Assembly (NCBI RefSeq): GCF_002531755.2
Contig: NZ_CP034998.1
Span: 496,001 to 560,000, forward strand
Direction: 5' to 3'
Length of the DNA stretch: 64,000 nt
From: Rhizobium acidisoli
GTDB taxonomy: Bacteria > Pseudomonadota > Alphaproteobacteria > Rhizobiales > Rhizobiaceae
Positions within the stretch are counted from its first letter, which is position 1, and each line of letters starts with the position of its first letter. Below the pieces are notes generated by a model. That model made no database searches and was not told the origin of the DNA. It saw nothing but the letters and a program-made list of their open reading frames with translations. Shown piece by piece: positions 1 to 10,626 of the stretch. A program made the position numbers and the translations under genes.

Positions 1-1372
<1,372 letters not shown>

Positions 1373-1430
1373 TCAATTCGAGTGTCCGGGTTCTGGACCC
1401 GTCGGCTACGTCGGAAAGGCCAGCGGCTGA

Positions 1431-1727
1431 TCAGCCGATGATGCCCATAATGTCGGCTTCCTTCATGATCAGAAGGTCTTCGCCGTCGATCTTGACTTCG
1501 GTGCCGGACCACTTGCCGAACAGGATGCGGTCGCCAGCCTTGACGTCGAGTGCGACGACCTTGCCGGACTCGTCACGAGCGCCGGAACCGACGGCGACGA
1601 TTTCGCCTTCCTGCGGCTTTTCCTTGGCGGTATCGGGAATGATGATGCCACCCTTGGTCTTGGCTTCGGACTCAACGCGGCGAACAACGACGCGGTCGTG
1701 AAGGGGGCGGAAGTTGGTGCTTGCCAT
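1431..1727 (-). CDS. groES: 10 kDa co-chaperonin GroES
   Basis: Heptameric lid of the GroEL chamber. The 98-residue product starts [17 protein letters not shown] and contains the mobile-loop sequence TKGGIIIP (about residues 24-31) that contacts GroEL. Length and order (groES then groEL) are typical. The intergenic region upstream on this strand holds a CIRCE inverted repeat and a promoter-like pair, so the operon is expected to be under HrcA control. Confidence 0.98.
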   Translation of the reverse strand: MASTNFRPLHDRVVVRRVESEAKTKGGIIIPDTAKEKPQEGEIVAVGSGARDESGKVVALDVKAGDRILFGKWSGTEVKIDGEDLLIMKEADIMGIIG

Positions 1728-1785
1728 TGTCTAATCCCTCGATCGAATGACATTCGCGGGCCGGAGCGGCCCACATGGATAGATG

Positions 1786-1812
1786 TTAGCACTCCCTTGC
1801 GGTGAGTGCTAG
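1786..1812 (-). promoter_or_regulatory. CIRCE operator (HrcA site) of groESL
   Basis: TTAGCACTC, 9 nt, GAGTGCTAG. This matches the CIRCE consensus TTAGCACTC-N9-GAGTGCTAA except for the last base. It lies about 60 bp upstream of the groES start and just downstream of the predicted -10, where HrcA would block transcription. Confidence 0.95.
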
Positions 1813-1819
1813 CGACGAG

Positions 1820-1848
1820 CATTTAGGGATGGCTCCGAAAGGAGTCAA
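1820..1848 (-). promoter_or_regulatory. predicted groESL promoter
   Basis: On the minus strand TTGACT (1843-1848) and TAAATG (1820-1825) are separated by 17 bp. The CIRCE element begins 7 bp after the -10, as expected for a repressor overlapping the transcription start. Read by eye; the start site is not known. Confidence 0.6.
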
Positions 1849-2011
1849 TGAGAGCAATCACGAATTTTTGTGCCGGAATTGTGAAGAGGCCGGAGAATTA
1901 CGCAGATTGCCGCCGAAACCGGCACGCTGGGCGGACGACAAAGAAAATTCCTTGCCATCGCCTTGCGCCTTTGCAATGTCACCGGTGACTGAAGCAAATC
2001 GGGAAATCGGA

Positions 2012-2860
2012 ATGGCCAGGCGGATAGAAAGCTTCTCGGAAATCACGGCTCACTATGACGTGGTGCTCTGCGATGTCTGGGGCGTCGTTCACAATGGCGT
2101 CGATCCGTTTCCGAAGGCAGCCGCTGCCCTTGAAGCGGCGCGCGCCGGCGGCGTCGCCGTCGTCCTCATCACCAATTCGCCGCGCCTTTCCTGGCAGGTG
2201 GTCGAACAGCTGCGCCAGATCGGCGTTCCCGACAGCGCCTATGACCGGATCGTCACCTCTGGCGACGTCACCCGCCGGCTGATTGCCGAAGGGCCGAAGA
2301 CGGTCTTTCTGCTTGGCCCCGAGCGTGACAGCCCGTTGCTTGACGGTCTCGACGTCGAGCGCCGGCCGGCAGGCGAAGCGCAATCGCTCGTCTGCACCGG
2401 CTTCTTCGACGATGAGACCCAGAAGCCGGAGGATTACACCGACATGCTTCTGGAGTTCAAATCCCGCCAGGTGCCGATGATCTGCGCCAATCCCGACCTC
2501 GTCGTCGAGCGCGGCCATCGCATCATTCCCTGCGCCGGCGCCATGGCCGCCTATTACGAGCAGCTTGGCGGCAGCACCCGCATCGCCGGAAAACCGCACC
2601 GGCCGATCTATGAGGCGACGCTGGCGGCTGCCCGCGAGCTTCGCGGCGATTTCCCCGTCGAGCGCGTGCTGGCGATCGGCGACGGCATGCCGACCGATGT
2701 GCGCGGCGCCTTGAATTACGGCCTCGACCTTCTCTACATCAGCGGCGGTATCCACGCCCGGGAATACACCTTGAACGGCGAGACCGACGAGGCGATCCTC
2801 AACGCCTATCTCGATCGGGAAAACGCCGCGCCGAAGTGGTGGATGCCCCGCCTTGCATAG
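2012..2860 (+). CDS. HAD-superfamily subclass IIA hydrolase (TIGR01459-like sugar-phosphatase family)
   Basis: Predicted cytoplasmic phosphatase of the NagD-like HAD-IIA group; the substrate is unknown. The 282-residue protein has the nucleophile motif CDVWGVVHNG (Asp at about residue 21), the lysine region GKPHRPIYEATL, and the C-terminal acidic motif GDGMPTD (about 223-229). The ATG at 2012 puts motif I at the usual distance from the N-terminus and follows GGAAATCGG. An in-frame ATG at 1976 would add 12 residues. It reads towards ribF, 26 bp downstream, and they may form one transcript. Confidence 0.85.
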   Translation: MARRIESFSEITAHYDVVLCDVWGVVHNGVDPFPKAAAALEAARAGGVAVVLITNSPRLSWQVVEQLRQIGVPDSAYDRIVTSGDVTRRLIAEGPKTVFLLGPERDSPLLDGLDVERRPAGEAQSLVCTGFFDDETQKPEDYTDMLLEFKSRQVPMICANPDLVVERGHRIIPCAGAMAAYYEQLGGSTRIAGKPHRPIYEATLAAARELRGDFPVERVLAIGDGMPTDVRGALNYGLDLLYISGGIHAREYTLNGETDEAILNAYLDRENAAPKWWMPRLA

Positions 2861-2886
2861 AGACTTGCATAAAGAGAAGCCAGCCG

Positions 2887-3870
2887 ATGACCGTCTTCCA
2901 CCGCAATGAAACCCGGGAACCCTTGCCCGCCCATCTCAAGGGCGGCGTCATTGCCATCGGCAATTTCGACGGCGTGCACCGCGGCCACCAGTCGGTGCTC
3001 AACCGCGCGCTCGAAATCTCCAAGGCGCGCGGCATCCCGGCTTTGGTGCTGACATTCGAACCGCATCCGCGCACCGTCTTCCGGCCCGAGACCCCGGTCT
3101 TCCGCCTGACGCCCGCGCCGCTGAAGGCGCGCATCCTGGAAACTTTGGGCTTCAACGCGGTGATCGAATATCCCTTCGACTACGAGTTCTCGCAGCGCTC
3201 GGCCGATGATTTCATTCATTCGATCCTCAAGGATTGGCTCGGCGCATCGGAAGTCGTCACCGGTTTCGATTTCCATTTCGGCCGCGGCCGCGAGGGCGGT
3301 CCCGCCTTCCTGATGAACGCCGGCCAGACCTATGGCTTCGGCGTCACCCTGATCGATGCCTTCCGCGATGAAAACGCCGATGTCGTCTCGTCGAGCCATA
3401 TCCGCGCGCTGCTGAAAGAAGGCAGCGTCAGCGAAGTTGCCGGCATGCTGGGCTACCGCTATACGGTCGAGGCCGAGGTGATCGACGGCGAAAAGCTCGG
3501 ACGGCAGCTCGGTTTTCCCACCGCCAACATGCGCCTGCCGCCGGAGGTCGAACTTGCCGCCGGCATCTACGCCGTCCGCTTCCGCCGCCAGGATGGCACG
3601 CTGCACGACGCCGTCGCCAGCTACGGCCGCCGCCCGACGGTGACGGAAAACGGCGCGCCGCTGCTCGAAACCTATCTTTTCGACTTCAGCGGCGACCTCT
3701 ACGGCCAGCGCTGCGCCGTCTCCTTCTTCGGCTATCTGAGACCCGAACTGAAATTCGACGGCCTTGATCCGCTCGTCGCCCAGATCAAGCGCGACGAGGA
3801 GGAGGCGAGGGCGCTGCTGTCGGGCGTCCAGCCCCTGGGCGAACTCGACCGGAAGCTCTGCTTTTCCTGA
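2887..3870 (+). CDS. ribF: bifunctional riboflavin kinase / FAD synthetase
   Basis: Makes FMN from riboflavin and then FAD. The 327-residue product has the N-terminal nucleotidyltransferase domain with GNFDGVHRGH (about 25-34) and the C-terminal riboflavin kinase domain with LGRQLGFPTANM (about 203-214). Length is normal for bacterial RibF. The ATG at 2887 is chosen because MTVFHRNE leads into the conserved domain at the expected distance; a longer reading frame extends upstream without support. It is followed after 287 bp by ileS, a common arrangement. Confidence 0.96.
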   Translation: MTVFHRNETREPLPAHLKGGVIAIGNFDGVHRGHQSVLNRALEISKARGIPALVLTFEPHPRTVFRPETPVFRLTPAPLKARILETLGFNAVIEYPFDYEFSQRSADDFIHSILKDWLGASEVVTGFDFHFGRGREGGPAFLMNAGQTYGFGVTLIDAFRDENADVVSSSHIRALLKEGSVSEVAGMLGYRYTVEAEVIDGEKLGRQLGFPTANMRLPPEVELAAGIYAVRFRRQDGTLHDAVASYGRRPTVTENGAPLLETYLFDFSGDLYGQRCAVSFFGYLRPELKFDGLDPLVAQIKRDEEEARALLSGVQPLGELDRKLCFS

Positions 3871-4028
3871 GGCTGCGCTGGGTACGGGATTTTTCGATCG
3901 CAAACAAAATTTCGCTCGCGACGGGGGATCGCATAGCGCGAATTCTGCTCTTCCTTTTCCAGGCAAAAACGCCTATGAACCGGCGCTATGACGAAATTTC
4001 GGCTGGCGATGACGATGCGAATTATCGG

Positions 4029-4075
4029 CCCGGCCTTCCGCGCGCGCTAAGCGGCCGGGAGGTCCGGGTTTTTGG
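4029..4075 (+). terminator. possible terminator after ribF
   Basis: CCCGGCC (4029-4035) and GGCCGGG (4053-4059) form a GC-rich stem, followed after a few bases by GGGTTTTTGG. This is consistent with a weak intrinsic terminator between ribF and ileS. The spacing between stem and T run is longer than ideal. Apart from this the 287-bp gap shows no gene. Confidence 0.4.
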
Positions 4076-4157
4076 CGCTTGGATATGAGCGCTTCCGTCA
4101 CCAGCTTTTTCACGCCGTTGCGCCCCTTCCTGGGCCGCCAGAAACGATTGTCCCGAT

Positions 4158-7049
4158 ATGACCGACACAGCCGAAAAGATCGACTATTCGAAGACCCTCT
4201 ATTTGCCCGAAACCGATTTCCCGATGCGCGCCGGTCTGCCGCAGAAGGAGCCGGAGCTGGTCAAGCGCTGGCAGGAGATGGGTCTCTACAAGAAACTGCG
4301 CGCCTCGGCCGCCGGCCGCGAGAAGTTCGTCCTGCACGACGGCCCGCCCTATGCCAATGGCAACATCCATATCGGCCACGCGCTGAACAAGATCCTCAAG
4401 GACGTCATCAACCGCTCGTTCCAGATGCGCGGCTACGACGCCAACTACGTGCCCGGCTGGGATTGCCACGGCCTGCCGATCGAATGGAAGATCGAGGAGA
4501 AGTACCGCGAGAAGGGCAGGAACAAGGACGAGGTCCCGGTCAACGAATTCCGCCGGGAATGCCGTGAATTCGCCACCGGCTGGATCAAGACCCAGGCGGA
4601 AGAGTTCAAGCGTCTCGGCATCGAGGGCGACTTCGACAATCCCTACACGACGATGAACTTCCACGCGGAATCGCGCATCGCCGGCGAACTCCTGAAGATC
4701 GCCGCCAGCGGCCAGCTTTACCGCGGCTCCAAGCCGATCATGTGGTCGGTCGTCGAGCGCACGGCGCTGGCCGAGGCCGAGGTCGAGTACCAAGACTACG
4801 AGAGCGACACGATCTGGGTGAAATTCCCCGTTGTCGAAGGTCCGGCTGCGCTCAAGGATGCCTTCGTCGTCATCTGGACGACGACGCCCTGGACGATCCC
4901 CGGCAATCGCGCGGTCTCCTTTTCCGCGCGTGTCTCCTACGGTCTCTACGAGGTAACGGCTGCCGAGAACGATTTTGGTCCGCGTCCCGGCGAAAAGCTG
5001 ATCTTTGCCGACAAGCTGGCCGAGGAATCCTTCGCCAAGTCAAAGCTGCAGTACAAGCGCCTCAGCGATGTCTCTGCGGCCGACTTCGCAGCGATGGCCT
5101 GTGCGCATCCCTTCAAGGGTCTGGACGGCGGCTATGAATTCGCCGTCCCATTGCTCGATGGCGACCATGTTACCGACGATGCCGGTACCGGTTTCGTGCA
5201 CACGGCACCCAGCCACGGCCGCGAAGACTTCGATGCCTGGATGTCGGCCGTCCGCACGCTTGAGGCGCGTGGCATCGACTCCAAAATCCCGTTCCCGGTC
5301 GATGATGGCGGCTTCTACACATCGGACGCCCCCGGCTTCGAAGGCGCCCGCGTCATCGACGACAACGGCAAGAAGGGCGATGCCAACGACCGCGTCATCA
5401 AGGCATTGATCGAACGCAACGCACTCTTTGCCCGCGGCCGGCTGAAGCATCAGTATCCGCATTCCTGGCGCTCGAAGAAGCCGGTGATCTTTCGCAACAC
5501 GCCGCAATGGTTCGTCTATATGGACAAGACCCTTGCCGACGGCACGACGCTGCGTTCGCGCGCGCTGGGGGCGATCGACGACACGCGTTTCGTGCCCGCC
5601 GCCGGCCAGAACCGCTTGCGCGCCATGATCGAGGGCCGCCCGGACTGGGTTCTTTCTCGTCAGAGAGCATGGGGCGTGCCGATCGCCGTCTTTGCCGACG
5701 ATGAGGGCGAGGTCCTGGTCGATGAAGCCGTCAACGCCCGTATCCTCGAGGCCTTCGAACAGGAGGGCGCCGACGCCTGGTTTGCCGACGGCGCCAAGGA
5801 GCGCTTCCTCGGCAATGACCATGACCATTCCCGCTGGAAGCAGGTCATGGATATCCTCGACGTTTGGTTCGACTCCGGCTCGACGCACACCTTCACGCTG
5901 GAGGACCGCCCTGACCTGAAGTGGCCGGCCGACCTCTATCTAGAAGGGTCCGACCAGCATCGCGGCTGGTTCCATTCCTCGCTCTTGGAATCGGCTGCCA
6001 CCCGCGGCCGCGCGCCTTATAACGCCGTCCTCACCCATGGTTTCACCATGGACGAGAAGGGCGAGAAGATGTCGAAGTCGAAGGGCAACGTCACCGCCCC
6101 GCAGGAAGTGATGAAGGATGCCGGCGCCGACATCCTGCGCCTCTGGGTGATGACCTCGGATTACGCCGACGATCTGCGCGTCGGCAAGACGATCATCCAG
6201 ACCAATGTCGACGCCTATCGCAAGCTGCGCAACACCATCCGCTGGATGCTCGGCACGCTTGCCCATGACAAGGGCGAGGAGATCTTGCTTGCCGATCTGC
6301 CGGAGCTGGAGCAGCTGATGCTGCACCGGCTTGCGGAACTCGACGAGTTGGTGCGCGAAAACTACGATGCCTTCGACTTCAAGAAGATCGCCCGGGCGCT
6401 GATCGATTTCGCCAATGTCGAGCTTTCGGCCTTCTATTTCGATGTCCGCAAAGACGCGCTCTATTGCGACGCGCCGTCGAGCCTGCGCCGGCGCGCCAGC
6501 CTGCACGTCATCCGCCAGATCTTCGATTGCATGGTGACCTGGCTTGCCCCGATGCTGCCCTTCACCACCGAGGAGGCCTGGCTGTCGCGCAACCCGTCCG
6601 CCGTTTCCGTGCATCTGGAGCAGTTTGCCCCTGTTGCAAAGGAATGGCGCAACGATGCGCTGGCCGAGAAGTGGAAGAAGATCCGCGCCGTCCGCTCGGT
6701 TGTCACGGGCGCCCTGGAAATCGAGCGCAAGGACAAGCGCATCGGCTCTTCGCTGGAAGCCGCTCCCGTCGTCCACATCGCCGATCCGGAACTGATGAAG
6801 GCGCTGGAAGGCCAGGACTTCACCGAAGTCTGCATCACCTCGGCCATAGAGATTGCCGCCGGCGAAGGCCCGGCGGAGGCCTTCCGCCTTGCCGAGGTGC
6901 CTCTGGTCAGCGTCGTGCCGAAGCTTGCCGAGGGCGAAAAATGCGCCCGCTCCTGGCGCATCACCAGGGATGTGGGCTCCGATCCCGAATATCCCGATGT
7001 CTCGGCCCGTGACGCTGCCGCGCTTCGCGAGCTTGCCCGGCTCGCGTGA
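4158..7049 (+). CDS. ileS: isoleucyl-tRNA synthetase
   Basis: Class I aminoacyl-tRNA synthetase charging tRNA-Ile, with an editing domain. The 963-residue protein carries the HIGH motif at 71-74 and KMSKS at about 637-641; the CP1 editing region lies between them. Length suits the bacterial type. Oddity: the C-terminal zinc-binding region, which in many bacterial enzymes has two CxxC pairs, here reads KCARSWR with only one cysteine, so zinc binding there looks lost. The start [21 protein letters not shown] is family-typical. Confidence 0.98.
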   Translation: MTDTAEKIDYSKTLYLPETDFPMRAGLPQKEPELVKRWQEMGLYKKLRASAAGREKFVLHDGPPYANGNIHIGHALNKILKDVINRSFQMRGYDANYVPGWDCHGLPIEWKIEEKYREKGRNKDEVPVNEFRRECREFATGWIKTQAEEFKRLGIEGDFDNPYTTMNFHAESRIAGELLKIAASGQLYRGSKPIMWSVVERTALAEAEVEYQDYESDTIWVKFPVVEGPAALKDAFVVIWTTTPWTIPGNRAVSFSARVSYGLYEVTAAENDFGPRPGEKLIFADKLAEESFAKSKLQYKRLSDVSAADFAAMACAHPFKGLDGGYEFAVPLLDGDHVTDDAGTGFVHTAPSHGREDFDAWMSAVRTLEARGIDSKIPFPVDDGGFYTSDAPGFEGARVIDDNGKKGDANDRVIKALIERNALFARGRLKHQYPHSWRSKKPVIFRNTPQWFVYMDKTLADGTTLRSRALGAIDDTRFVPAAGQNRLRAMIEGRPDWVLSRQRAWGVPIAVFADDEGEVLVDEAVNARILEAFEQEGADAWFADGAKERFLGNDHDHSRWKQVMDILDVWFDSGSTHTFTLEDRPDLKWPADLYLEGSDQHRGWFHSSLLESAATRGRAPYNAVLTHGFTMDEKGEKMSKSKGNVTAPQEVMKDAGADILRLWVMTSDYADDLRVGKTIIQTNVDAYRKLRNTIRWMLGTLAHDKGEEILLADLPELEQLMLHRLAELDELVRENYDAFDFKKIARALIDFANVELSAFYFDVRKDALYCDAPSSLRRRASLHVIRQIFDCMVTWLAPMLPFTTEEAWLSRNPSAVSVHLEQFAPVAKEWRNDALAEKWKKIRAVRSVVTGALEIERKDKRIGSSLEAAPVVHIADPELMKALEGQDFTEVCITSAIEIAAGEGPAEAFRLAEVPLVSVVPKLAEGEKCARSWRITRDVGSDPEYPDVSARDAAALRELARLA

Positions 7050-7180
7050 AGAATATTGCCGGGTGAATTGCGTTTTCGCGGTTCATCCGGTAAAAGCTGC
7101 CTGAAAATGGCCGGATTTTTGCGTCAGGGGGACGGTTGTCCGGTTGGGCAACGATTGCACCGGTGGCTGGAAGGGTTTTC

Positions 7181-7810
7181 ATGTTCGCAACGCATTGGTT
7201 CCGTATGGGCGCCTGCCTGTCTGTTGTCATGGCGGGATGCTCCCTGGTCTCCAGCTGCGCCAGCAGCCCGACCTACGGCACCGACAAGACCGCCATGGAG
7301 CAATTGACCGACGATCTCGGTCAGTCCGTGTCGCTGACCGGGCCGGACCCGAAAAACAAGGGCGTCAAGTACACGCCGCGCCCGACGCTGGTGCTGCCAG
7401 CCCAGGCGCAGAGGGAAACCCTCGTCGCGCCGCAGGCGACGGTCGCCAACAAGGACAATCCGCAATGGATTGAATCGCCGGAGGAAACCCGCGCCCGCCT
7501 GGTCGGGGAAGCCGACGCCAACTCCGACAATCCGAATTACCGCTCGCCGCTGGCAAGCTCGGCCATTGAGGGCGGCCGGCGCACGACCGAAGCCCAGACC
7601 AAGGCCTATCGCGAAGCCCGCGCCCTGCAGAAGGGCTCCTATGTCGATCAGCGCCGCTATATTTCCGATCCGCCGCCCGGCTACCGCACCGTCGACGACC
7701 CGGCAAAGCTTGATGATGTCGGCGAGCCCGAACTTAAGAAACAGAAGAAGCGCAAGAAGGACGCGGCGGTCGCCAACAGCGGCAAGCAGTGGTGGAACTT
7801 CCTGCAATAG
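7181..7810 (+). CDS. putative lipoprotein, conserved rhizobial, function unknown
   Basis: The 209-residue product has a short N-terminal hydrophobic segment ending in VMAGC (Cys20) and VSSC (Cys26), either of which could be a lipobox. The rest is polar, with a lysine-rich stretch KKQKKRKKDA near the C-terminus and a WWNFL end. No catalytic motif is visible. ATG 7181 follows GGAAGGG with good spacing; a TTG at 7136 would add 15 residues ahead of the signal and is less likely. It lies 131 bp after ileS on the same strand and is followed by a RIME-like repeat. Probably an envelope protein. Confidence 0.75.
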   Translation: MFATHWFRMGACLSVVMAGCSLVSSCASSPTYGTDKTAMEQLTDDLGQSVSLTGPDPKNKGVKYTPRPTLVLPAQAQRETLVAPQATVANKDNPQWIESPEETRARLVGEADANSDNPNYRSPLASSAIEGGRRTTEAQTKAYREARALQKGSYVDQRRYISDPPPGYRTVDDPAKLDDVGEPELKKQKKRKKDAAVANSGKQWWNFLQ

Positions 7811-7857
7811 CGGCTTGTTTAGGCGCTTAGGCGCCGCCCCGGGAGATCGGCGAGGCC

Positions 7858-8034
7858 AGCCCCTCATCCGCCTGCCGGCACCTTCTCCCCGCTCGCGGGG
7901 CGAAGGGAGCAAGCCGCAGCCTCTCCGTTCCCCATCAACCTTTCGCAGGGCACGTCCCCTCGCCCCGTTTACGGGGGTCCGAAGGACGGGTCGAGACCAG
8001 TGGCTCGACCCGGTCGGGTTAGGGTGAGGGGCAG
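7858..8034. repeat. RIME-like intergenic mosaic element, copy 1
   Basis: Starts AGCCCCTCATCCGCCTG and ends GTGAGGGGCAG, with internal palindromes around CCCCGCTCGCGGGG and CCCCGTTTACGGGG. An additional perfect 9-bp stem, CGGGTCGAG (7987-7995) with CTCGACCCG (8004-8012), is embedded near the right end. Related copies occur at 45.2-45.4, 48.3 and 57.2 kb. It fills the gap between the convergent lipoprotein gene and tadA. RIME identity rests on remembered features of rhizobial intergenic repeats. Confidence 0.75.
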
Positions 8035-8073
8035 CCATCGGCGCAAACCGGCGGCAGTGGCGCGCGCCTGAGG

Positions 8074-8547
8074 CTACGGCGCCTCTCTCTTTTGCGAAAA
8101 GAATGTCCGCAATATCTCGGCCGATTGCACCTCGTTGAAGCCGGAATAGACTTCCGGAGCGTGATGGCAGGTCGGCTGCGCATAAAATCGCACGCCATTG
8201 TCGACGCCGCCGCCTTTCGGGTCCTCGGCGCCGTAATAGAGCCTGCGGATACGCGCAAATGAGATGGCTGCCGCGCACATGGTGCAAGGCTCGAGCGTCA
8301 CATAGAGATCGGCACCGACCAGACGCTCCTGGCCGAGTGCTTCGCAGGCCAGCCGGATCGCGGCGATTTCGGCATGTGCGGTCACGTCATTAAGCTCGCG
8401 CGTGCGGTTTCCCGAGCGAGAAACCGCGATATCGTCGATGACGACGACGGCGCCGATCGGCACCTCGCCGCGTTCTCCGGCGGCGCGTGCCTCTTTGAGC
8501 GCCATCTCCATGAAACGATTTGTCTTCACGATCGCAAGAATTTCCAC
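8074..8547 (-). CDS. tadA: tRNA-specific adenosine deaminase
   Basis: Zinc-dependent deaminase converting A34 to inosine in tRNA-Arg(ACG). The 157-residue protein has the catalytic HAE motif (58-60) and the zinc-ligand PCTMC motif (87-91), both intact. TadA family length is about 150-160. The start is uncertain: ATG at 8547 gives MEILAIVKTNRF, while ATGs at about residues 13 and 15 are alternatives. It is divergent from the pseudouridine synthase gene at 8602. Confidence 0.92.
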   Translation of the reverse strand: MEILAIVKTNRFMEMALKEARAAGERGEVPIGAVVVIDDIAVSRSGNRTRELNDVTAHAEIAAIRLACEALGQERLVGADLYVTLEPCTMCAAAISFARIRRLYYGAEDPKGGGVDNGVRFYAQPTCHHAPEVYSGFNEVQSAEILRTFFSQKREAP

Positions 8548-8601
8548 TTAACCGCAGATGCGTGACCTGATAGACAGGCCCAAAAGGCAGGCAAACAACA
8601 A

Positions 8602-10626
8602 ATGACACCCAAAGACAAGCCAAAACGCCCGGGCGCAAAGCCCTTTTCACGCGACAGCGGGCCGAAGGCCGGCGCGAAGTCGGGCGGCACGAAGCCGGCA
8701 AAGGCTGCAATCGCGGCCGAGACCGAAGGCGAGGCCAAGGCCGAACGCATTTCCAAGGTGATGGCACGCGCCGGCGTCGCCTCCCGCCGCGACATCGAAC
8801 GCATGATCATGGAAGGCCGCGTGACGCTGAACGGCGCGGTTCTCGATACCCCGGTCGTCAACGTCACGCTGGCCGATCGCATCGAGGTCGACGGCGTGCC
8901 GATCCGCGGCATCGAGCGCACCAGGCTGTGGCTCTATCATAAGCCGGCCGCGCTGGTGACCACCAATGCCGATCCCGAAGGCCGCGCGACCGTCTTCGAC
9001 AACCTGCCGGAAGAACTGCCGCGGGTCATGTCGATCGGCCGCCTCGATATCAACACCGAAGGCCTGCTGCTGCTGACCAATGACGGCGGTCTTGCCCGCG
9101 CGCTCGAACTGCCGGCCACCGGCTGGTTGCGCCGCTACCGTGTCCGCGCCCATGGCGACATCGATCAGGACGCGCTCGACAAGCTGAAGGACGGCATCGC
9201 CGTCGACGGCGTGCTCTACGGTTCGATCGAGGCGACGCTCGACCGCACGCAGGGCTCGAACGTCTGGATCACCATGGGTCTTCGCGAAGGCAAGAACCGC
9301 GAAATCAAGAACGTGATGGGCGCGCTCGGCCTCGACGTCAACCGTCTGATCCGCATTTCTTATGGCCCGTTCCAGCTCGGCGACTTGCCGGAAGGCCATG
9401 TCATTGAGGTGCGCGGCCGCACGCTTCGCGACCAGCTTGGCCCGCGCCTGATCGAGGAAGCCAAGGCGAATTTCGATGCGCCGATCTACAATGCGCCGGC
9501 CGTCGCCGCCGAGGAAGAGGCCGAAGCCCCAGCGCCGGAAAGGCGCGAGCAGCGTCCGCGCCGCGACGAAGACAAGCGCGAACGGGCGCTGAGCCGCCTC
9601 GACACCAAGCGCGACGATCGCCGCGGTGGCGGGCGTCGAGATGACGACCGCCGCGATGGCGGGCGCTTCGACGACGACAAGCCGAAACGTCCCCAGCCGC
9701 TCGGCCAGCGCCGCAGCGCCAATGTCTGGATGGCGCCCGGCGCCCGGCCGCTCGGTGAAAAGGCAGCGGCGAAGGCCGCCAAGAATGAGCAGACCGCGCG
9801 CCGGCGCGGCGAGCAGGCGCCGGCAAAGGGCACCGGTTCCCACCATATCGAGGATCGCCCGCGCACGCAGATCAATCGCGTGCGCGAAGAGGACGGCGAA
9901 TGGATCCGCTCGAGCGAGCAGCCCAGCCGCAAGGATGAGGGCGAAGGCCGCAAGCGCTCGTTCGGGGATCGGCCTGCCCGCGAAGACCGCGGTTTTGGCG
10001 ACCGCCCGGCCCGCGGCGACCGCCGCCCCCGTGAAGGGGGTGACGAACGTCCGCGTAGCCGAAGCTCTGCCGGCGAAGGCCGGCCGGAGCGTCCGCGCGG
10101 CGATCGGCCTTTCGGTGATCGTCCCTCGCGTGGTGATCGTCCCTTCGGCGACAAGCCGCGCGGTGATCGCAAACCGCGTGGCGATGGGGATGAACGTCCT
10201 CGTGCCGCCAGAGCCTCCACCGGTGAGGCGCGTTCGGAGCGTCCGCGCGGTGACCGGCCTTTCGGGGATCGTCCTTCACGTGGCGACCGCCCCTTCGGCG
10301 ACAAGCCGCGGGGTGAACGCAGGCCGCGCGAGGAGGGTGATGAGCGCCCGCGCGCAGCCAGAAGTTTTGCCGGCGAGGGCCGCTCCGAGCGTCCGCGTGG
10401 CGAAAAATCCTTCGGCGACAAGTCCCCAGGCGGCAGGCCTTCTGGCGATAAGCCGCGCGGCAAGGGCTTCGGTGCCAAGCCGGGCGGGCCGAAGAATTTT
10501 TCCGGTAAGCCGAAAGGCGCCAAGCCAAGCGGTGAAAGACCAGGCGGCGACAGGCCTGCGGGCGGGCCGTCCAGAAGTGGTGGAAAAGGAAAGGGAATGA
10601 CGCGCGGTGCGGATCGTCGGCGGTGA
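8602..10626 (+). CDS. rRNA pseudouridine synthase, RsuA/RluB family, with long repetitive tail
   Basis: Isomerises a uridine in rRNA, probably large-subunit (RluB-like). The 674 residues comprise a basic N-terminus, an S4 RNA-binding domain (about 45-95, ERISKVMARAGVASRRDIER), and a catalytic domain with GRLDINTEGLLLL (catalytic Asp at about 150) ending near 300. The remaining 370 residues are low-complexity, rich in Arg, Gly, Asp, Pro and Lys, with 50-residue tandem repeats. Family members are usually 230-300 residues, so the tail more than doubles the protein; it may be a disordered RNA-binding extension. The 3' end overlaps rsmD by 20 bp. Confidence 0.9.
   Translation: MTPKDKPKRPGAKPFSRDSGPKAGAKSGGTKPAKAAIAAETEGEAKAERISKVMARAGVASRRDIERMIMEGRVTLNGAVLDTPVVNVTLADRIEVDGVPIRGIERTRLWLYHKPAALVTTNADPEGRATVFDNLPEELPRVMSIGRLDINTEGLLLLTNDGGLARALELPATGWLRRYRVRAHGDIDQDALDKLKDGIAVDGVLYGSIEATLDRTQGSNVWITMGLREGKNREIKNVMGALGLDVNRLIRISYGPFQLGDLPEGHVIEVRGRTLRDQLGPRLIEEAKANFDAPIYNAPAVAAEEEAEAPAPERREQRPRRDEDKRERALSRLDTKRDDRRGGGRRDDDRRDGGRFDDDKPKRPQPLGQRRSANVWMAPGARPLGEKAAAKAAKNEQTARRRGEQAPAKGTGSHHIEDRPRTQINRVREEDGEWIRSSEQPSRKDEGEGRKRSFGDRPAREDRGFGDRPARGDRRPREGGDERPRSRSSAGEGRPERPRGDRPFGDRPSRGDRPFGDKPRGDRKPRGDGDERPRAARASTGEARSERPRGDRPFGDRPSRGDRPFGDKPRGERRPREEGDERPRAARSFAGEGRSERPRGEKSFGDKSPGGRPSGDKPRGKGFGAKPGGPKNFSGKPKGAKPSGERPGGDRPAGGPSRSGGKGKGMTRGADRRR
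10087..10440 (+). repeat. in-frame 150-bp tandem repeat inside the pseudouridine synthase tail
   Basis: Units start at 10087, 10237 and 10387 with exactly 150-bp spacing, each opening GAGCGTCCGCG and encoding ERPRG. The first two encode 50-residue units rich in GDRPFGDRP and GDKPRG; the third is truncated and diverges after about 15 codons. Diverged partial units precede it from about 9960. The period is a multiple of three, so copy-number change would keep the frame. Confidence 0.85.

Noticed and set aside
2806..3966. 386-residue open frame antisense to ribF
   Set aside because: Mirrors ribF and lacks any family signature or ribosome-binding site.
4079..4157. short leader peptide or T-box before ileS
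   Set aside because: No anticodon-acceptor structure or Ile-rich peptide could be seen; only a weak terminator-like stem is present.
10087..10440. regularly spaced repeats that could be mistaken for a CRISPR array or VNTR
   Set aside because: Period is 150 bp, in frame and translated as part of the pseudouridine synthase tail; no short repeats with unique spacers.
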